Program-made: the position numbers and the translations under genes
The notes under the pieces: model-generated
Databases searched by the model: none
What the model saw: only the letters and a program-made list of their open reading frames with translations
What the model was told of the DNA's origin: nothing
Shown: positions 19,776 through 27,586 of the stretch, piece by piece
How the letters are laid out: each line of letters opens with the position of its first letter
How positions within the stretch are numbered: the stretch's first letter is position 1
NCBI GenBank assembly: GCA_946405135.1
Contig: CAMJGD010000011.1
Coordinates: 45,343-109,342 of the forward strand
DNA length: 64,000 nucleotides
From: an uncultured Clostridiaceae bacterium
GTDB taxonomy: Bacteria; Bacillota; Clostridia; Clostridiales; Clostridiaceae
Reading direction: 5' to 3'

Positions 19776-20633
19776 TTGGAGAGTAAGACAAAAGCAGTGG
19801 GATTTATAATGATATCTTCTTTAAGTTTTGCTATAATGGGAGCACTAGTTAAACTATCAGGAGACATACCTTCTATAGAAAAAAGTTTTTTTAGAAATGT
19901 GGTAAGTTGTATAGTTGCTGCTACATTAGTGATTAAGCATAAAGGAAGTTTGTTTGGTAAAAGAGAAAATCAGAAATATCTTTTATGGAGATCTATACTT
20001 GGGACTTTAGGAGTTATAGCTTATTTTTATAGTATTGATCATTTAGTGCTTTCTGATTCTGCCATGTTAAATAAATTAAGTCCATTTTTTGTAACCATAT
20101 TTGCAGTGATATTTTTAAAAGAAAAGATTAATTTTGTACAGATTATTGGGTTGTTTGCAGCATTTATAGGCGGTCTTTTTATTATAAAACCCAGCTTTAA
20201 TTTAAGTGCAATGCCTTCTATAATAGGATTATCTTCTGCGGCTTTTGCAGGAGGAGCCTATACACTAGTAAGATTTTTAGGTAATAAAGAAAAATATTAC
20301 ACCATAGTTTTTTATTTTTCTTTTGTGTCTATACTGATGATGTTACCTTTTATGCTAATGGTATTTAAACCACTTAGCTTAAAAGAGCTTATCATACTTT
20401 TAGGTGCTGGAGTATTTGCATCTATAGGTCAATTTGCACTTACCATTGCGTATAGACATGCACCAGCTAGTGAAATTTCTATATTTGATTATGTAAATAT
20501 AATATTTTCTGCTCTTATAGGAAATATTTTATTTGGAGAGATTCCAGATTACCTGAGTATTATAGGATATGTACTTATAATAGGATCTAGTATTACTACT
20601 TTTTTGTATAATCAAAAAAGGGTAAGGGTATAG
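19776..20633 (+). CDS. EamA/DMT-family membrane transporter
   Basis: Drug/metabolite transporter superfamily permease with ten predicted membrane helices in two EamA repeats (about residues 5-135 and 145-280). The first repeat ends FVTIFAVIFLKEKINFVQIIG and the second repeats the pattern in FSALIGNILFGEIPDYLSIIG, the usual conserved hinge. 285 residues. Start TTG 19776 behind AAGGACGTGAT. Substrate unknown; relatives export amino acids or metabolites. It follows the cobalt importer but has its own upstream region, so no B12 role is implied. Confidence 0.85.
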   Translation: MESKTKAVGFIMISSLSFAIMGALVKLSGDIPSIEKSFFRNVVSCIVAATLVIKHKGSLFGKRENQKYLLWRSILGTLGVIAYFYSIDHLVLSDSAMLNKLSPFFVTIFAVIFLKEKINFVQIIGLFAAFIGGLFIIKPSFNLSAMPSIIGLSSAAFAGGAYTLVRFLGNKEKYYTIVFYFSFVSILMMLPFMLMVFKPLSLKELIILLGAGVFASIGQFALTIAYRHAPASEISIFDYVNIIFSALIGNILFGEIPDYLSIIGYVLIIGSSITTFLYNQKRVRV

Positions 20634-20660
20634 TGAAATTTTTATAAAGAGGCTGATAAT

Positions 20661-21401
20661 ATGAATTTGAAAGGTAAAGTAGCTTTAATTACAGGTGGAT
20701 CCAAAGGAATAGGAAAGGCTATAGCTTTTTCCTTAGGTAAAGAAGGATGTTTTATAGTAATTAATTATTGTAAAGACGATAAAACTGCAGAAAAAACTTT
20801 AAATGAGCTAAGAGAAAGTGGTATCTATGCAGTGAAAGTAAAAGGTGACATATCAAGATATGAAGAGGCTAAAAATGTGGTTAAAAAAACAATTGATACT
20901 TTTGGTAAAATAGACATACTAGTAAATAATGCAGGTATTTCTAAAGTTGGATTATTTATAGATATGAATGAAAAGGACTGGGATGATATAATAAATATTA
21001 ATTTAAAAGGGGTATTTAATACTTGTCATAACGTTATTCCTTATATGCTATCTCAAAAGAGGGGAAATATAATCAATATATCTTCTATCTGGGGAAATGC
21101 TGGAGCATCTTGTGAAGTAATATATTCTGCATCTAAAGGTGGTATAAATTCTTTTACAAAGGCTTTAGCTAAAGAATTAGCTCCATCAAATATAAGAGTA
21201 AATGCTATATCACCAGGAGTCATAGATACAGAAATGAATAAGTGGTTAAGTGAAGAAGAAAGGTCAGATTTAGAAAATGAGATACCAATGGGGAGATTTG
21301 GGAATGCAGAGAGTATAGGTAATATGGTAACTTTTTTGTGTAGTGATAAAGCAGATTATGTTACAGGACAGATAATTACTGTAGATGGAGGCTTTATATA
21401 A
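20661..21401 (+). CDS. Short-chain dehydrogenase/reductase (FabG-like)
   Basis: Classical SDR: the cofactor loop is TGGSKGIG (residues about 11-18), structural NNAG occurs in DILVNNAGIS, the catalytic Ser is in NISSIWG, and the YxxxK is in YSASKGG. The C-terminal ITVDGGF is typical. 246 residues. It could be a 3-oxoacyl-ACP reductase. The NISSIWG...GASCEV stretch also resembles the YmfI-type EF-P 5-aminopentanone reductases, so substrate is open. GAGGCTGAT lies before ATG. It stands 27 bases after the transporter, so it is probably co-transcribed. Confidence 0.85.
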   Translation: MNLKGKVALITGGSKGIGKAIAFSLGKEGCFIVINYCKDDKTAEKTLNELRESGIYAVKVKGDISRYEEAKNVVKKTIDTFGKIDILVNNAGISKVGLFIDMNEKDWDDIININLKGVFNTCHNVIPYMLSQKRGNIINISSIWGNAGASCEVIYSASKGGINSFTKALAKELAPSNIRVNAISPGVIDTEMNKWLSEEERSDLENEIPMGRFGNAESIGNMVTFLCSDKADYVTGQIITVDGGFI

Positions 21402-21428
21402 AATTACTTTCTGTTTGGAGGAATAAAA

Positions 21429-21902
21429 ATGTATACAGTAGTAGATGTAATTGATAAATTAATAGATATAGAACAGATGGGATCGGAGATATATAAGAAA
21501 ATAGCAGATGACTTTCCAGAGGTTTCAAGCTTTAAAATATTAGCATTGTCACTTTCAAAAGAAGAAAAAAGACATAGGGACTATTATAAAAATCTTAAAG
21601 AAAATATAAAAGATAAAGAGGATATAGAAATAGATTTTCATGCCTACGATAAAATATCTAAACTTCTTATTGAATTTAAACAATCATATAGAGCTTTGAA
21701 TGAAAATAATGTCCAGGAGCTTTTAAAATTTGCATTGAATTTTGAAAAGGATAATTTAGCACTTCTTTTAAATATAAAAGGAAGACTTGTTAAATCAGAA
21801 TCTGATATAAAAAAGATGAGTTATGAAGTACTATGTGGAATAATTAAAGAGGAAGAAACACATATAAGAGATATAGAAAAGTTAATGGCTTATAAAAAAT
21901 AA
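21429..21902 (+). CDS. Ferritin-like (rubrerythrin-superfamily) protein
   Basis: 157-residue four-helix-bundle candidate. Helix 1 has a glutamate in DIEQMGSEIYKKIA. Helix 2 has SKEEKRHRDYYKNL (ExxH-like metal pair). The last helix has IKEEETHIRDIEKLM, the second EExxH. This suggests a di-iron site but there is no rubredoxin domain. Probably handles iron or peroxide in the cytoplasm. Close to, but convergent with, a reverse rubrerythrin gene. TTTGGAGGA precedes ATG. Confidence 0.75.
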   Translation: MYTVVDVIDKLIDIEQMGSEIYKKIADDFPEVSSFKILALSLSKEEKRHRDYYKNLKENIKDKEDIEIDFHAYDKISKLLIEFKQSYRALNENNVQELLKFALNFEKDNLALLLNIKGRLVKSESDIKKMSYEVLCGIIKEEETHIRDIEKLMAYKK

Positions 21903-21943
21903 AGAGAAGCATAAATAAATTAATAATTAAAAAAATAAGAAGT

Positions 21944-21979
21944 GGCTGTGCATTAAATAATTAATGCACAGCTATTTTT
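21944..21979 (+). terminator. Intrinsic terminator after the ferritin-like gene
   Basis: Eleven-base-pair stem, GCTGTGCATTA (21945-21955) with its exact complement at 21962-21972, six-base loop, then TATTTTT. Confidence 0.88.
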
Positions 21980-21990
21980 GCATGAAAAAA

Positions 21991-22022
21991 TAAATTCCTA
22001 ACTTAGAAAAGTTAGGAATTTA
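21991..22022 (-). terminator. Terminator of the rubrerythrin gene (leftward)
   Basis: Perfect 14-base-pair stem (21991-22004 with 22009-22022) and a four-base loop. Read on the minus strand it is followed by a run of T, so it serves the leftward gene. With the previous hairpin it insulates two convergent genes. Confidence 0.85.
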
Positions 22023-22048
22023 TATTAAAATACTATTATGACCAAATT

Positions 22049-22594
22049 TTATTTGAAATATCTGTCTAATAGACCTTTGAAAGCAGCTCCATGTCTTGCT
22101 TCATCTTTGCACATTTCATGTACTGTATCATGAATAGCATCATAGTTAAGCTTTTTAGCTAAAGTAGCTAAATCTTTCTTGCCTTGGCAAGCTCCATGTT
22201 CAGCATCTACTCTCATTTGAAGGTTAGTTTTTGTATCAGCGGCAACTACTTCTCCTAATAATTCAGCAAATTTTGCTGCATGCTCAGCTTCTTCGAAAGC
22301 TATTCTCTTATAAGCTTCTGCAACTTCTGGATATCCTTCTCTATCAGCTTGACGGCTCATTGCAAGATACATTCCAACTTCAGTACATTCTCCTGTGAAG
22401 TTGGCTCTTAATCCTTCTAATACTTCTGGATCTACATCTTTAGCAACACCTATTCTATGTTCATCAGCCCAAGACATTTCTCCTTCAACTTTTTCTACAA
22501 ATTTTTCAGCAGGAGCGCCACACTGAGGGCACTTTTCTGGTGCTGCTTCTCCTTCATATACATATCCACATATTGAACAGACAAATTTTTTCAT
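22049..22594 (-). CDS. Reverse rubrerythrin (rubredoxin domain at the N-terminus)
   Basis: Peroxide-scavenging di-iron protein of anaerobes. Rubredoxin-like iron site at C6-C9 and C22-C25 (VCSICGYVY...EKCPQCG). The C-terminal ferritin-like domain contains [28 protein letters not shown] and [15 protein letters not shown], the helices that carry the di-iron ligands. The domain order (rubredoxin first) is the reverse of classical rubrerythrin; clostridial homologues act as the terminal NADH-dependent peroxidase and are strongly induced by oxygen. 181 residues. TAGGAGGAT precedes ATG. A 24-base palindrome lies about 70 bases upstream. Confidence 0.92.
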   Translation of the reverse strand: MKKFVCSICGYVYEGEAAPEKCPQCGAPAEKFVEKVEGEMSWADEHRIGVAKDVDPEVLEGLRANFTGECTEVGMYLAMSRQADREGYPEVAEAYKRIAFEEAEHAAKFAELLGEVVAADTKTNLQMRVDAEHGACQGKKDLATLAKKLNYDAIHDTVHEMCKDEARHGAAFKGLLDRYFK

Positions 22595-22664
22595 AATACA
22601 TATCCTCCTATATTTAAATTAATATAATAATTGTTATTACCAAATATGGTATTGTTCTTCCGAC

Positions 22665-22688
22665 AATTATTATTATATAATAATAATT
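22665..22688. promoter_or_regulatory. Perfect 24-base AT palindrome upstream of rubrerythrin
   Basis: Reads identically on both strands; the centre is TTATTATATAATAA. It resembles the AT-rich PerR/Fur-type boxes but is not an exact match. Being purely A/T, it could be partly chance. Confidence 0.4.
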
Positions 22689-22722
22689 TTAAAAAAGCAA
22701 GGCTTTTATAAAATTAATTTAT

Positions 22723-24255
22723 TTATAGTTTTTCTAGGGAAAAGTAGAACTTTACACCTAGGTCTGTATTTCTTACACCATAAATACTGTTATGCAGCTT
22801 AAGTATATTGCTTACAATAGCAAGACCTAATCCTGTACCCCCTAGAGTTCTACTTCTAGACTTATCTATTTTATAGAATTTGTCCCAGATGCTTTTCATT
22901 TCTTCTTCAGGTATTTTTTCACCAGAATTTTCTATTTCTATAAATATCAAGTTTTTAGATTTATAATATTCAGGTAAAATATTTTTATAATCAGTTTTTT
23001 CTATGGATTTTGTATAAATAGCTAACTTACCATTTGCAGGAGTATGTCTTAAAGCATTTGAAATGAAATTAACCAGTACTTGCTCTATTCTAAAAGAATC
23101 ACCTAATACTATAATCTTTTCATCTATATCTGCATTTAAACTTATATTTTTTTCTTTTATGAAGGTGCTGTATTTTTTTAATAATGAATTAATAAGTTCA
23201 TCTATGGAAAATTCTTCATAATGGAGCTTGAAGTTTCCTGATTCCAGTTGTGAAAGATCCAGCATGTCAGATACTAGTGTACCCATCTTTTGAGCTTCAT
23301 CAATTATAACATCTATATAGAAGTCTCTAGCTTCTCCCTGGGCTATATTATCTTTAAGTCCTTCTGCATAACCTTCAATAAGGCTTATAGGAGTTTTAAG
23401 TTCATGAGATACTCCTGCAATGAAATCTTTTCTCATTCTCTCTAATTCTCTTTCCTTTTCAATATCCTGTTTTAACTTTTCATTAGAGTCTTTGAGCTCA
23501 TTTAGAGAATTACTTAAATTTGAGGATAAAAAATTTAAAGTTTCTGCAAGATTTCCTATTTCATCTTCTCTATCTACAATGCAGGGCTCAGAAAAGTCCA
23601 TTCTAGCCATTTTTAGTGCATTTTTATTAATTTTTATCAAGGGTTTAGAAATCATATTTGAGTAAATTAAAGATAATAGGATTATCATTATAAAAGCAGC
23701 TATAAATACATATATGTAAAATTCCCTGATGACAGAAGAAGCTTCTTCAATAGTCTGAAAAGGGGATATGGCAATAATAATATTGTCATACTTTTTATTG
23801 GAGGAAATAGGGGAAACACATACTATGTTTTTTGTGTTAAGTTCTTTGTTATCTATTATAGTGGTTATGGTATTTCCTGATTTTGTTATAGCTTCAGTAA
23901 AACTTGGGTTGTTTGAAAGCTCACTAAATATGGAATTAAGTATTTTAAGCATATTAGGGTCTATTTGTTTATCTGGATTAGCCAAAAATTTTAAATCACC
24001 GCTGGCAGAAAATATAGCCAGTTTAGCATTGTTTTTTTGTTCAAAGGACTGAATGCTTTGAAATAATGAATAGTTATCTGTGTTATAGGAGTATTTTAAC
24101 TTGAAATCTTTTACGTTTTTTTCTAAGGTGCTCATTTTTTTATTCAAATAAAATTTTTCAAAAAATAGTGACTGAAATATCATGGTACCGCTTATTAGAA
24201 TTAATAAAAATATTGAAGTTACTACAAATAATCTTAAGGCTAAACTTTTTTTCAT
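22723..24255 (-). CDS. Membrane sensor histidine kinase
   Basis: 510 residues. Membrane segment about 8-30, an extracytoplasmic sensor region to about 178, second segment about 180-200, HAMP to about 250, coiled coil, then the dimerisation domain with phospho-acceptor His284 (GVSHELKTPISLIEGYAEGL). The ATPase domain has NALRHTP (N box), GEKIPEEEM and GGTGLGLAIV (G boxes). Its start overlaps the response regulator stop by four bases, making a pair. The signal is unknown. It is divergent from cobTUS, but nothing in the sequence proves that it senses cobamides. Confidence 0.93.
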   Translation of the reverse strand: MKKSLALRLFVVTSIFLLILISGTMIFQSLFFEKFYLNKKMSTLEKNVKDFKLKYSYNTDNYSLFQSIQSFEQKNNAKLAIFSASGDLKFLANPDKQIDPNMLKILNSIFSELSNNPSFTEAITKSGNTITTIIDNKELNTKNIVCVSPISSNKKYDNIIIAISPFQTIEEASSVIREFYIYVFIAAFIMIILLSLIYSNMISKPLIKINKNALKMARMDFSEPCIVDREDEIGNLAETLNFLSSNLSNSLNELKDSNEKLKQDIEKERELERMRKDFIAGVSHELKTPISLIEGYAEGLKDNIAQGEARDFYIDVIIDEAQKMGTLVSDMLDLSQLESGNFKLHYEEFSIDELINSLLKKYSTFIKEKNISLNADIDEKIIVLGDSFRIEQVLVNFISNALRHTPANGKLAIYTKSIEKTDYKNILPEYYKSKNLIFIEIENSGEKIPEEEMKSIWDKFYKIDKSRSRTLGGTGLGLAIVSNILKLHNSIYGVRNTDLGVKFYFSLEKL

Positions 24256-24932
24256 TTTTTCACCTCAAATTTATATCCGCTGCCTCTAACGGTGGTTATT
24301 AAGTCGGATTTTTCATTAAGCTTTTCTCTAAGCCTTTTAATGCTGGTATCTATAACTCTTATATCCCCTTCATAGTCATAACCCCATAAATTGTCAAGAA
24401 TCTTTTCTCTGCTTAAAACTATGCCTTTATTATGCACAAGATATAAAAGAAGGTCATATTCTTTTGGAGATAAGTTTATCATATTTCCATTAACACTGAC
24501 TTCATGAGAAAGTTTATTGATATAAAGTCCATGAAAATCTAGTATGGCTTCATTTTCATCTTTAATATTTTCAGTTCTCTTTAAAAGAGCTTTTACCTTA
24601 GCTACTAAAACTTTAGGACTAAAAGGTTTAGTTATATAATCATCTGCACCTAGTTCATAGCCTAGAAGTTTATCATCTTCTTCTGATTTTGCAGTAAGAA
24701 TTATTATAGGTATAGAAGAAGATTTTCTTATATTTTTGCATAAGGTAAAGCCATCCATAAGAGGCATCATTATATCAAGTATTATGAGATCAAAACTATT
24801 ACTATTAAATAGCATTAAGCCTTCTTCTCCGTTAGAAGCTTCAAAAACTGTGAAATTTTCTTTTAAGAAATAGTCTCTTAATAAAATTCTCATCCTTATT
24901 TCATCTTCTACTACTAAAATCTTTTTATTCAA
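24252..24932 (-). CDS. OmpR/PhoB-family response regulator
   Basis: 226 residues. Receiver domain with acidic pair VVEDE near the N-terminus, phospho-acceptor Asp in LILDIMMPLMDGF, switch Thr in IILTAKSEED and Lys in ITKPFSPKV. C-terminal winged-helix domain ends TTVRGSGYKFEVKK. Start is TTG 24932 behind AAGGAGGAAA. It is the first gene of the two-gene leftward operon, with a promoter in the divergent spacer before cobT. Confidence 0.94.
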   Translation of the reverse strand: MNKKILVVEDEIRMRILLRDYFLKENFTVFEASNGEEGLMLFNSNSFDLIILDIMMPLMDGFTLCKNIRKSSSIPIIILTAKSEEDDKLLGYELGADDYITKPFSPKVLVAKVKALLKRTENIKDENEAILDFHGLYINKLSHEVSVNGNMINLSPKEYDLLLYLVHNKGIVLSREKILDNLWGYDYEGDIRVIDTSIKRLREKLNEKSDLITTVRGSGYKFEVKK

Positions 24933-24964
24933 CGGCTGTTTCCTCCTTAAAGCATCATACTTTT

Positions 24965-24993
24965 ATTATAGACATTTATTATCATCTAAACAA
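24965..24993 (-). promoter_or_regulatory. Promoter of the response regulator-kinase operon
   Basis: On the minus strand, -35 TTGTTT (24988-24993), 17-base spacer, -10 TATAAT (24965-24970). Its -35 end lies ten bases from the -35 of the divergent cobT promoter. Confidence 0.55.
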
Positions 24994-25003
24994 GAATATC
25001 GCC

Positions 25004-25033
25004 TTTACAAAGCTTAAGCAAAGATGCGATAAT
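25004..25033 (+). promoter_or_regulatory. Promoter of cobTUS
   Basis: -35 TTTACA (25004-25009), 18-base spacer, -10 GATAAT (25028-25033). Only about 12 bases of leader remain before the AGGAGGTG site, so there is no room for a cobalamin riboswitch here. Confidence 0.55.
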
Positions 25034-25051
25034 GTTTTTAGGAGGTGTACT

Positions 25052-26134
25052 ATGAACTATTTTAAGATGATAGAAAGCACAATGGATGAAATAAGGCCTT
25101 TAGATGATGTTGCAGTAGAAGCAGCATGGAATCGTATAGATAATCTAACAAAGCCTTTAGGAAGTTTAGGAATGTTAGAGGAAATTTCAGCTAAAATAGC
25201 TGGTATAAAAGGATTTATCCCTAATAGTTTAAATAAAAAAAATATAATCATAATGTGTTCCGATAATGGGGTTACAGAGGAAGCTGTAAGTACATGTCCT
25301 CAAATTACTACAGCCATTGTTACAAATAATTTTACTAAGGGTATTACAGGTGTAAATGCTTTAGCTAAGTTCTCCCATACAGATATAACTGTAGTAGATA
25401 TAGGAATAAATCAAGATTTAAATAATACTCAAATAATTAATAGAAAGATAAGCTATGGAACTAAAAATATAACTAAAGCTGCTGCCATGACTAAAAATCA
25501 AGCAGTTTTGGCAATGGTTACAGGTATAGAAATTGTAGATGGACTTTGTAAACAGGGGTATGATATATTGGGTACCGGTGAAATGGGAGTAGGGAATACC
25601 ACAACTAGCTCAGCAGTATTTAAAGCTTTATCGGGTCTTCCTACAGATTTAGTAGTAGGAAAAGGTTCAGGTCTTGACAATAAGCAATATGAAAACAAAA
25701 AGAGGGTAGTTGAAAAAGCTTTAGAAGTAAATAATATTACAGAAGAAGATGATGTGATAGATATAATATCAAAGGTAGGGGGATATGATATTGCAGCCTT
25801 ATGCGGATGTTTTATAGGTGCAGCTAAAAACAGGATACCTATAGTTATAGATGGTTTTATATCCTCTGTAGCAGCCTTATGTGCATACAAAATGAATTCT
25901 TTAGTGAGAGATTTTATGTTTCCCTCACATCTTTCTGCAGAACCTGGAGCCATATATATAATGGAAGAGTTAAAACTTGAACCTATGTTGAATTTAAAGA
26001 TGAGGTTAGGAGAGGGATCTGGATGTCCTTTAGCCTTTGATATTATTAATGGAGCTTTATATGCTGTAAATAATATGGGCAGCTTTGAAGATGCAAATTT
26101 GCATAAATCAAATTATGTAGATATTAGAAAATAA
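25052..26134 (+). CDS. cobT: Nicotinate-nucleotide--dimethylbenzimidazole phosphoribosyltransferase
   Basis: Activates the lower-ligand base to its alpha-ribotide for cobalamin assembly. Motifs: IDNLTKPLGSLGMLE near the N-terminus, SDNGVTEEAVSTCPQ, GEMGVGNTTTSSAVF, and RLGEGSGCPLAF with the catalytic glutamate. 360 residues, full length. AGGAGGTG sits seven bases before ATG. First gene of cobT-cobU-cobS, which together finish the nucleotide loop begun by the cbi operon 6 kb upstream. No genes for lower-ligand synthesis (bza type) are in the window. Confidence 0.96.
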   Translation: MNYFKMIESTMDEIRPLDDVAVEAAWNRIDNLTKPLGSLGMLEEISAKIAGIKGFIPNSLNKKNIIIMCSDNGVTEEAVSTCPQITTAIVTNNFTKGITGVNALAKFSHTDITVVDIGINQDLNNTQIINRKISYGTKNITKAAAMTKNQAVLAMVTGIEIVDGLCKQGYDILGTGEMGVGNTTTSSAVFKALSGLPTDLVVGKGSGLDNKQYENKKRVVEKALEVNNITEEDDVIDIISKVGGYDIAALCGCFIGAAKNRIPIVIDGFISSVAALCAYKMNSLVRDFMFPSHLSAEPGAIYIMEELKLEPMLNLKMRLGEGSGCPLAFDIINGALYAVNNMGSFEDANLHKSNYVDIRK

Positions 26135-26153
26135 CTATAAGGAGTATTCAAAT

Positions 26154-26711
26154 ATGGGACAAAGTAAAATAATTTTAGTTACTGGAGGAAGCAGAAGCGG
26201 AAAAAGTACTTTTGCTGAAAATTTATATAAGGATTTTGACGATGTGATTTATATAGCTACAGCTAAAATTACAGATGAAGAAATGGAACATAGAATAGCA
26301 AGACATAGAAAGAGTAGAAATAAAAATTGGGTTACTTATGAAGGTTTCAAGGATTTAGACAAAGCACTGGATGGAATTTCTCATAAAAAGATACTATTAG
26401 ATTGCGTTACTATAATGGTTACTAATTTAATGTTTGAAGATGAAAATATAGATTTTGACAATATAACTCAGGAGTATATGGATGATATTTTAGAAAAGGT
26501 AAAAAAGGAATTTAAAAAGCTTATCGATAAAGCTAGAGAAAAAAATTGTGATTTAGTATTGGTAACTAATGAAGTAGGTATGGGGATAGTTCCTGAAAGC
26601 AAATTAGGCAGAATATTTAGAGATATAGCAGGCTGGGTAAATCAGTATATAGCCTCCCTAAGTGATGAGGTATATTTGGTATGCTGTGGTATAGATTTAA
26701 AAATAAAATAG
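26154..26711 (+). CDS. cobU: Adenosylcobinamide kinase / adenosylcobinamide-phosphate guanylyltransferase
   Basis: Phosphorylates cobinamide and transfers GMP to give GDP-cobinamide. P-loop LVTGGSRSGKSTFAE, then IYIATAKITDEEMEHRIARHRKSR, where a histidine carries the GMP. LVTNEVGMGIVPESKLGR and RDIAGWVNQYIA are conserved. 185 residues. AAGGAG before ATG. The stop is 20 bases before cobS. Confidence 0.96.
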   Translation: MGQSKIILVTGGSRSGKSTFAENLYKDFDDVIYIATAKITDEEMEHRIARHRKSRNKNWVTYEGFKDLDKALDGISHKKILLDCVTIMVTNLMFEDENIDFDNITQEYMDDILEKVKKEFKKLIDKAREKNCDLVLVTNEVGMGIVPESKLGRIFRDIAGWVNQYIASLSDEVYLVCCGIDLKIK

Positions 26712-26731
26712 ATTATGATTGGGTGATTTAT

Positions 26732-27490
26732 TTGAAAAAATACATAGAAAGTATAGCTCTTATGCTTCAGTTTATGACAAGAATACCAATAAATAAAAGT
26801 CTTTCCTGCAGTGAAGAGGACTTTAAAAGAGGAAGTATATTTATGCCCATTGTGGGATTAACTGTAGGAGTGTTTCAATTTTTAATATTTTACTTATTTA
26901 ATATTTTTGCACCCAGCAGGATAACTTCTATGATGATAGTACTTGGAGGAATATTTATCACAGGAGGCTTTCATATGGATGGCTTAGGTGACACCTGTGA
27001 TGGATTTTTTGCTTTTAAGGGTGGAAAGGAAAAGATTATAGAAATAATGAAAGACAGCAGAATAGGAACTTATGCTTGTATAGGCATAGTAGTGGATATA
27101 CTTTTAAAATATGCTTGCTATGCTTATATTATAGAATATAAAAGATTTTATGGAATTATTTTAGCTCCAATGCTTGGAAGATTTTTCATAGAATTTTTAT
27201 CTCTTATAGGAAAGCGTGCTAAAGAAAAAGGAAGTGGAAATCTATTTATAGGTAATGTGGGAAAGATGCAGTTTCTATGGAGTTTTATCATTATAGGCTT
27301 AAGTTTTACAGCTTTTTATAAATATATCGGTTTATGGAACTTATTATTGTTGCTTGGTATACTTTTAATTGTAACATTATTATTTAATAGTTTATGCAAT
27401 GAAAAAATAGGCGGTGTTACAGGAGACAGCCTAGGAGCTATTAATGAAATAGCAGAAATGGTATGTTTAATTTTTATTGTATGTATTTAG
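26732..27490 (+). CDS. cobS: Adenosylcobinamide-GDP ribazoletransferase
   Basis: Integral membrane enzyme that joins GDP-cobinamide to alpha-ribazole(-phosphate). The catalytic stretch GGFHMDGLGDTCDGFFAF has the DGxxD-like acidic pairs, and KDSRIGTYACIGI follows. The C-terminal GGVTGDSLGAINEI is conserved. Six or more membrane segments. I place the start at TTG 26732, behind GGGTGAT; upstream in-frame codons would overlap cobU and add 17 polar residues not typical of CobS. 252 residues. Confidence 0.94.
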   Translation: MKKYIESIALMLQFMTRIPINKSLSCSEEDFKRGSIFMPIVGLTVGVFQFLIFYLFNIFAPSRITSMMIVLGGIFITGGFHMDGLGDTCDGFFAFKGGKEKIIEIMKDSRIGTYACIGIVVDILLKYACYAYIIEYKRFYGIILAPMLGRFFIEFLSLIGKRAKEKGSGNLFIGNVGKMQFLWSFIIIGLSFTAFYKYIGLWNLLLLLGILLIVTLLFNSLCNEKIGGVTGDSLGAINEIAEMVCLIFIVCI

Positions 27491-27520
27491 TAAAAGTAAC
27501 TTCTATAATTTTAAACAAAA

Positions 27521-27574
27521 TTTAGTTCACTCTTTAGCATAATGCAGAAAACAATATCTAAAGGGTGAACTAAA
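27521..27574 (-). terminator. Long hairpin between convergent cobS and the MocR gene
   Basis: Seventeen-base stem (27521-27537 with 27558-27574, one G-T pair) and a 20-base loop. T-rich sequence follows only on the minus strand, so it mainly ends the leftward gene. Confidence 0.65.
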
Positions 27575-27586
27575 AAAGCAAACTTA

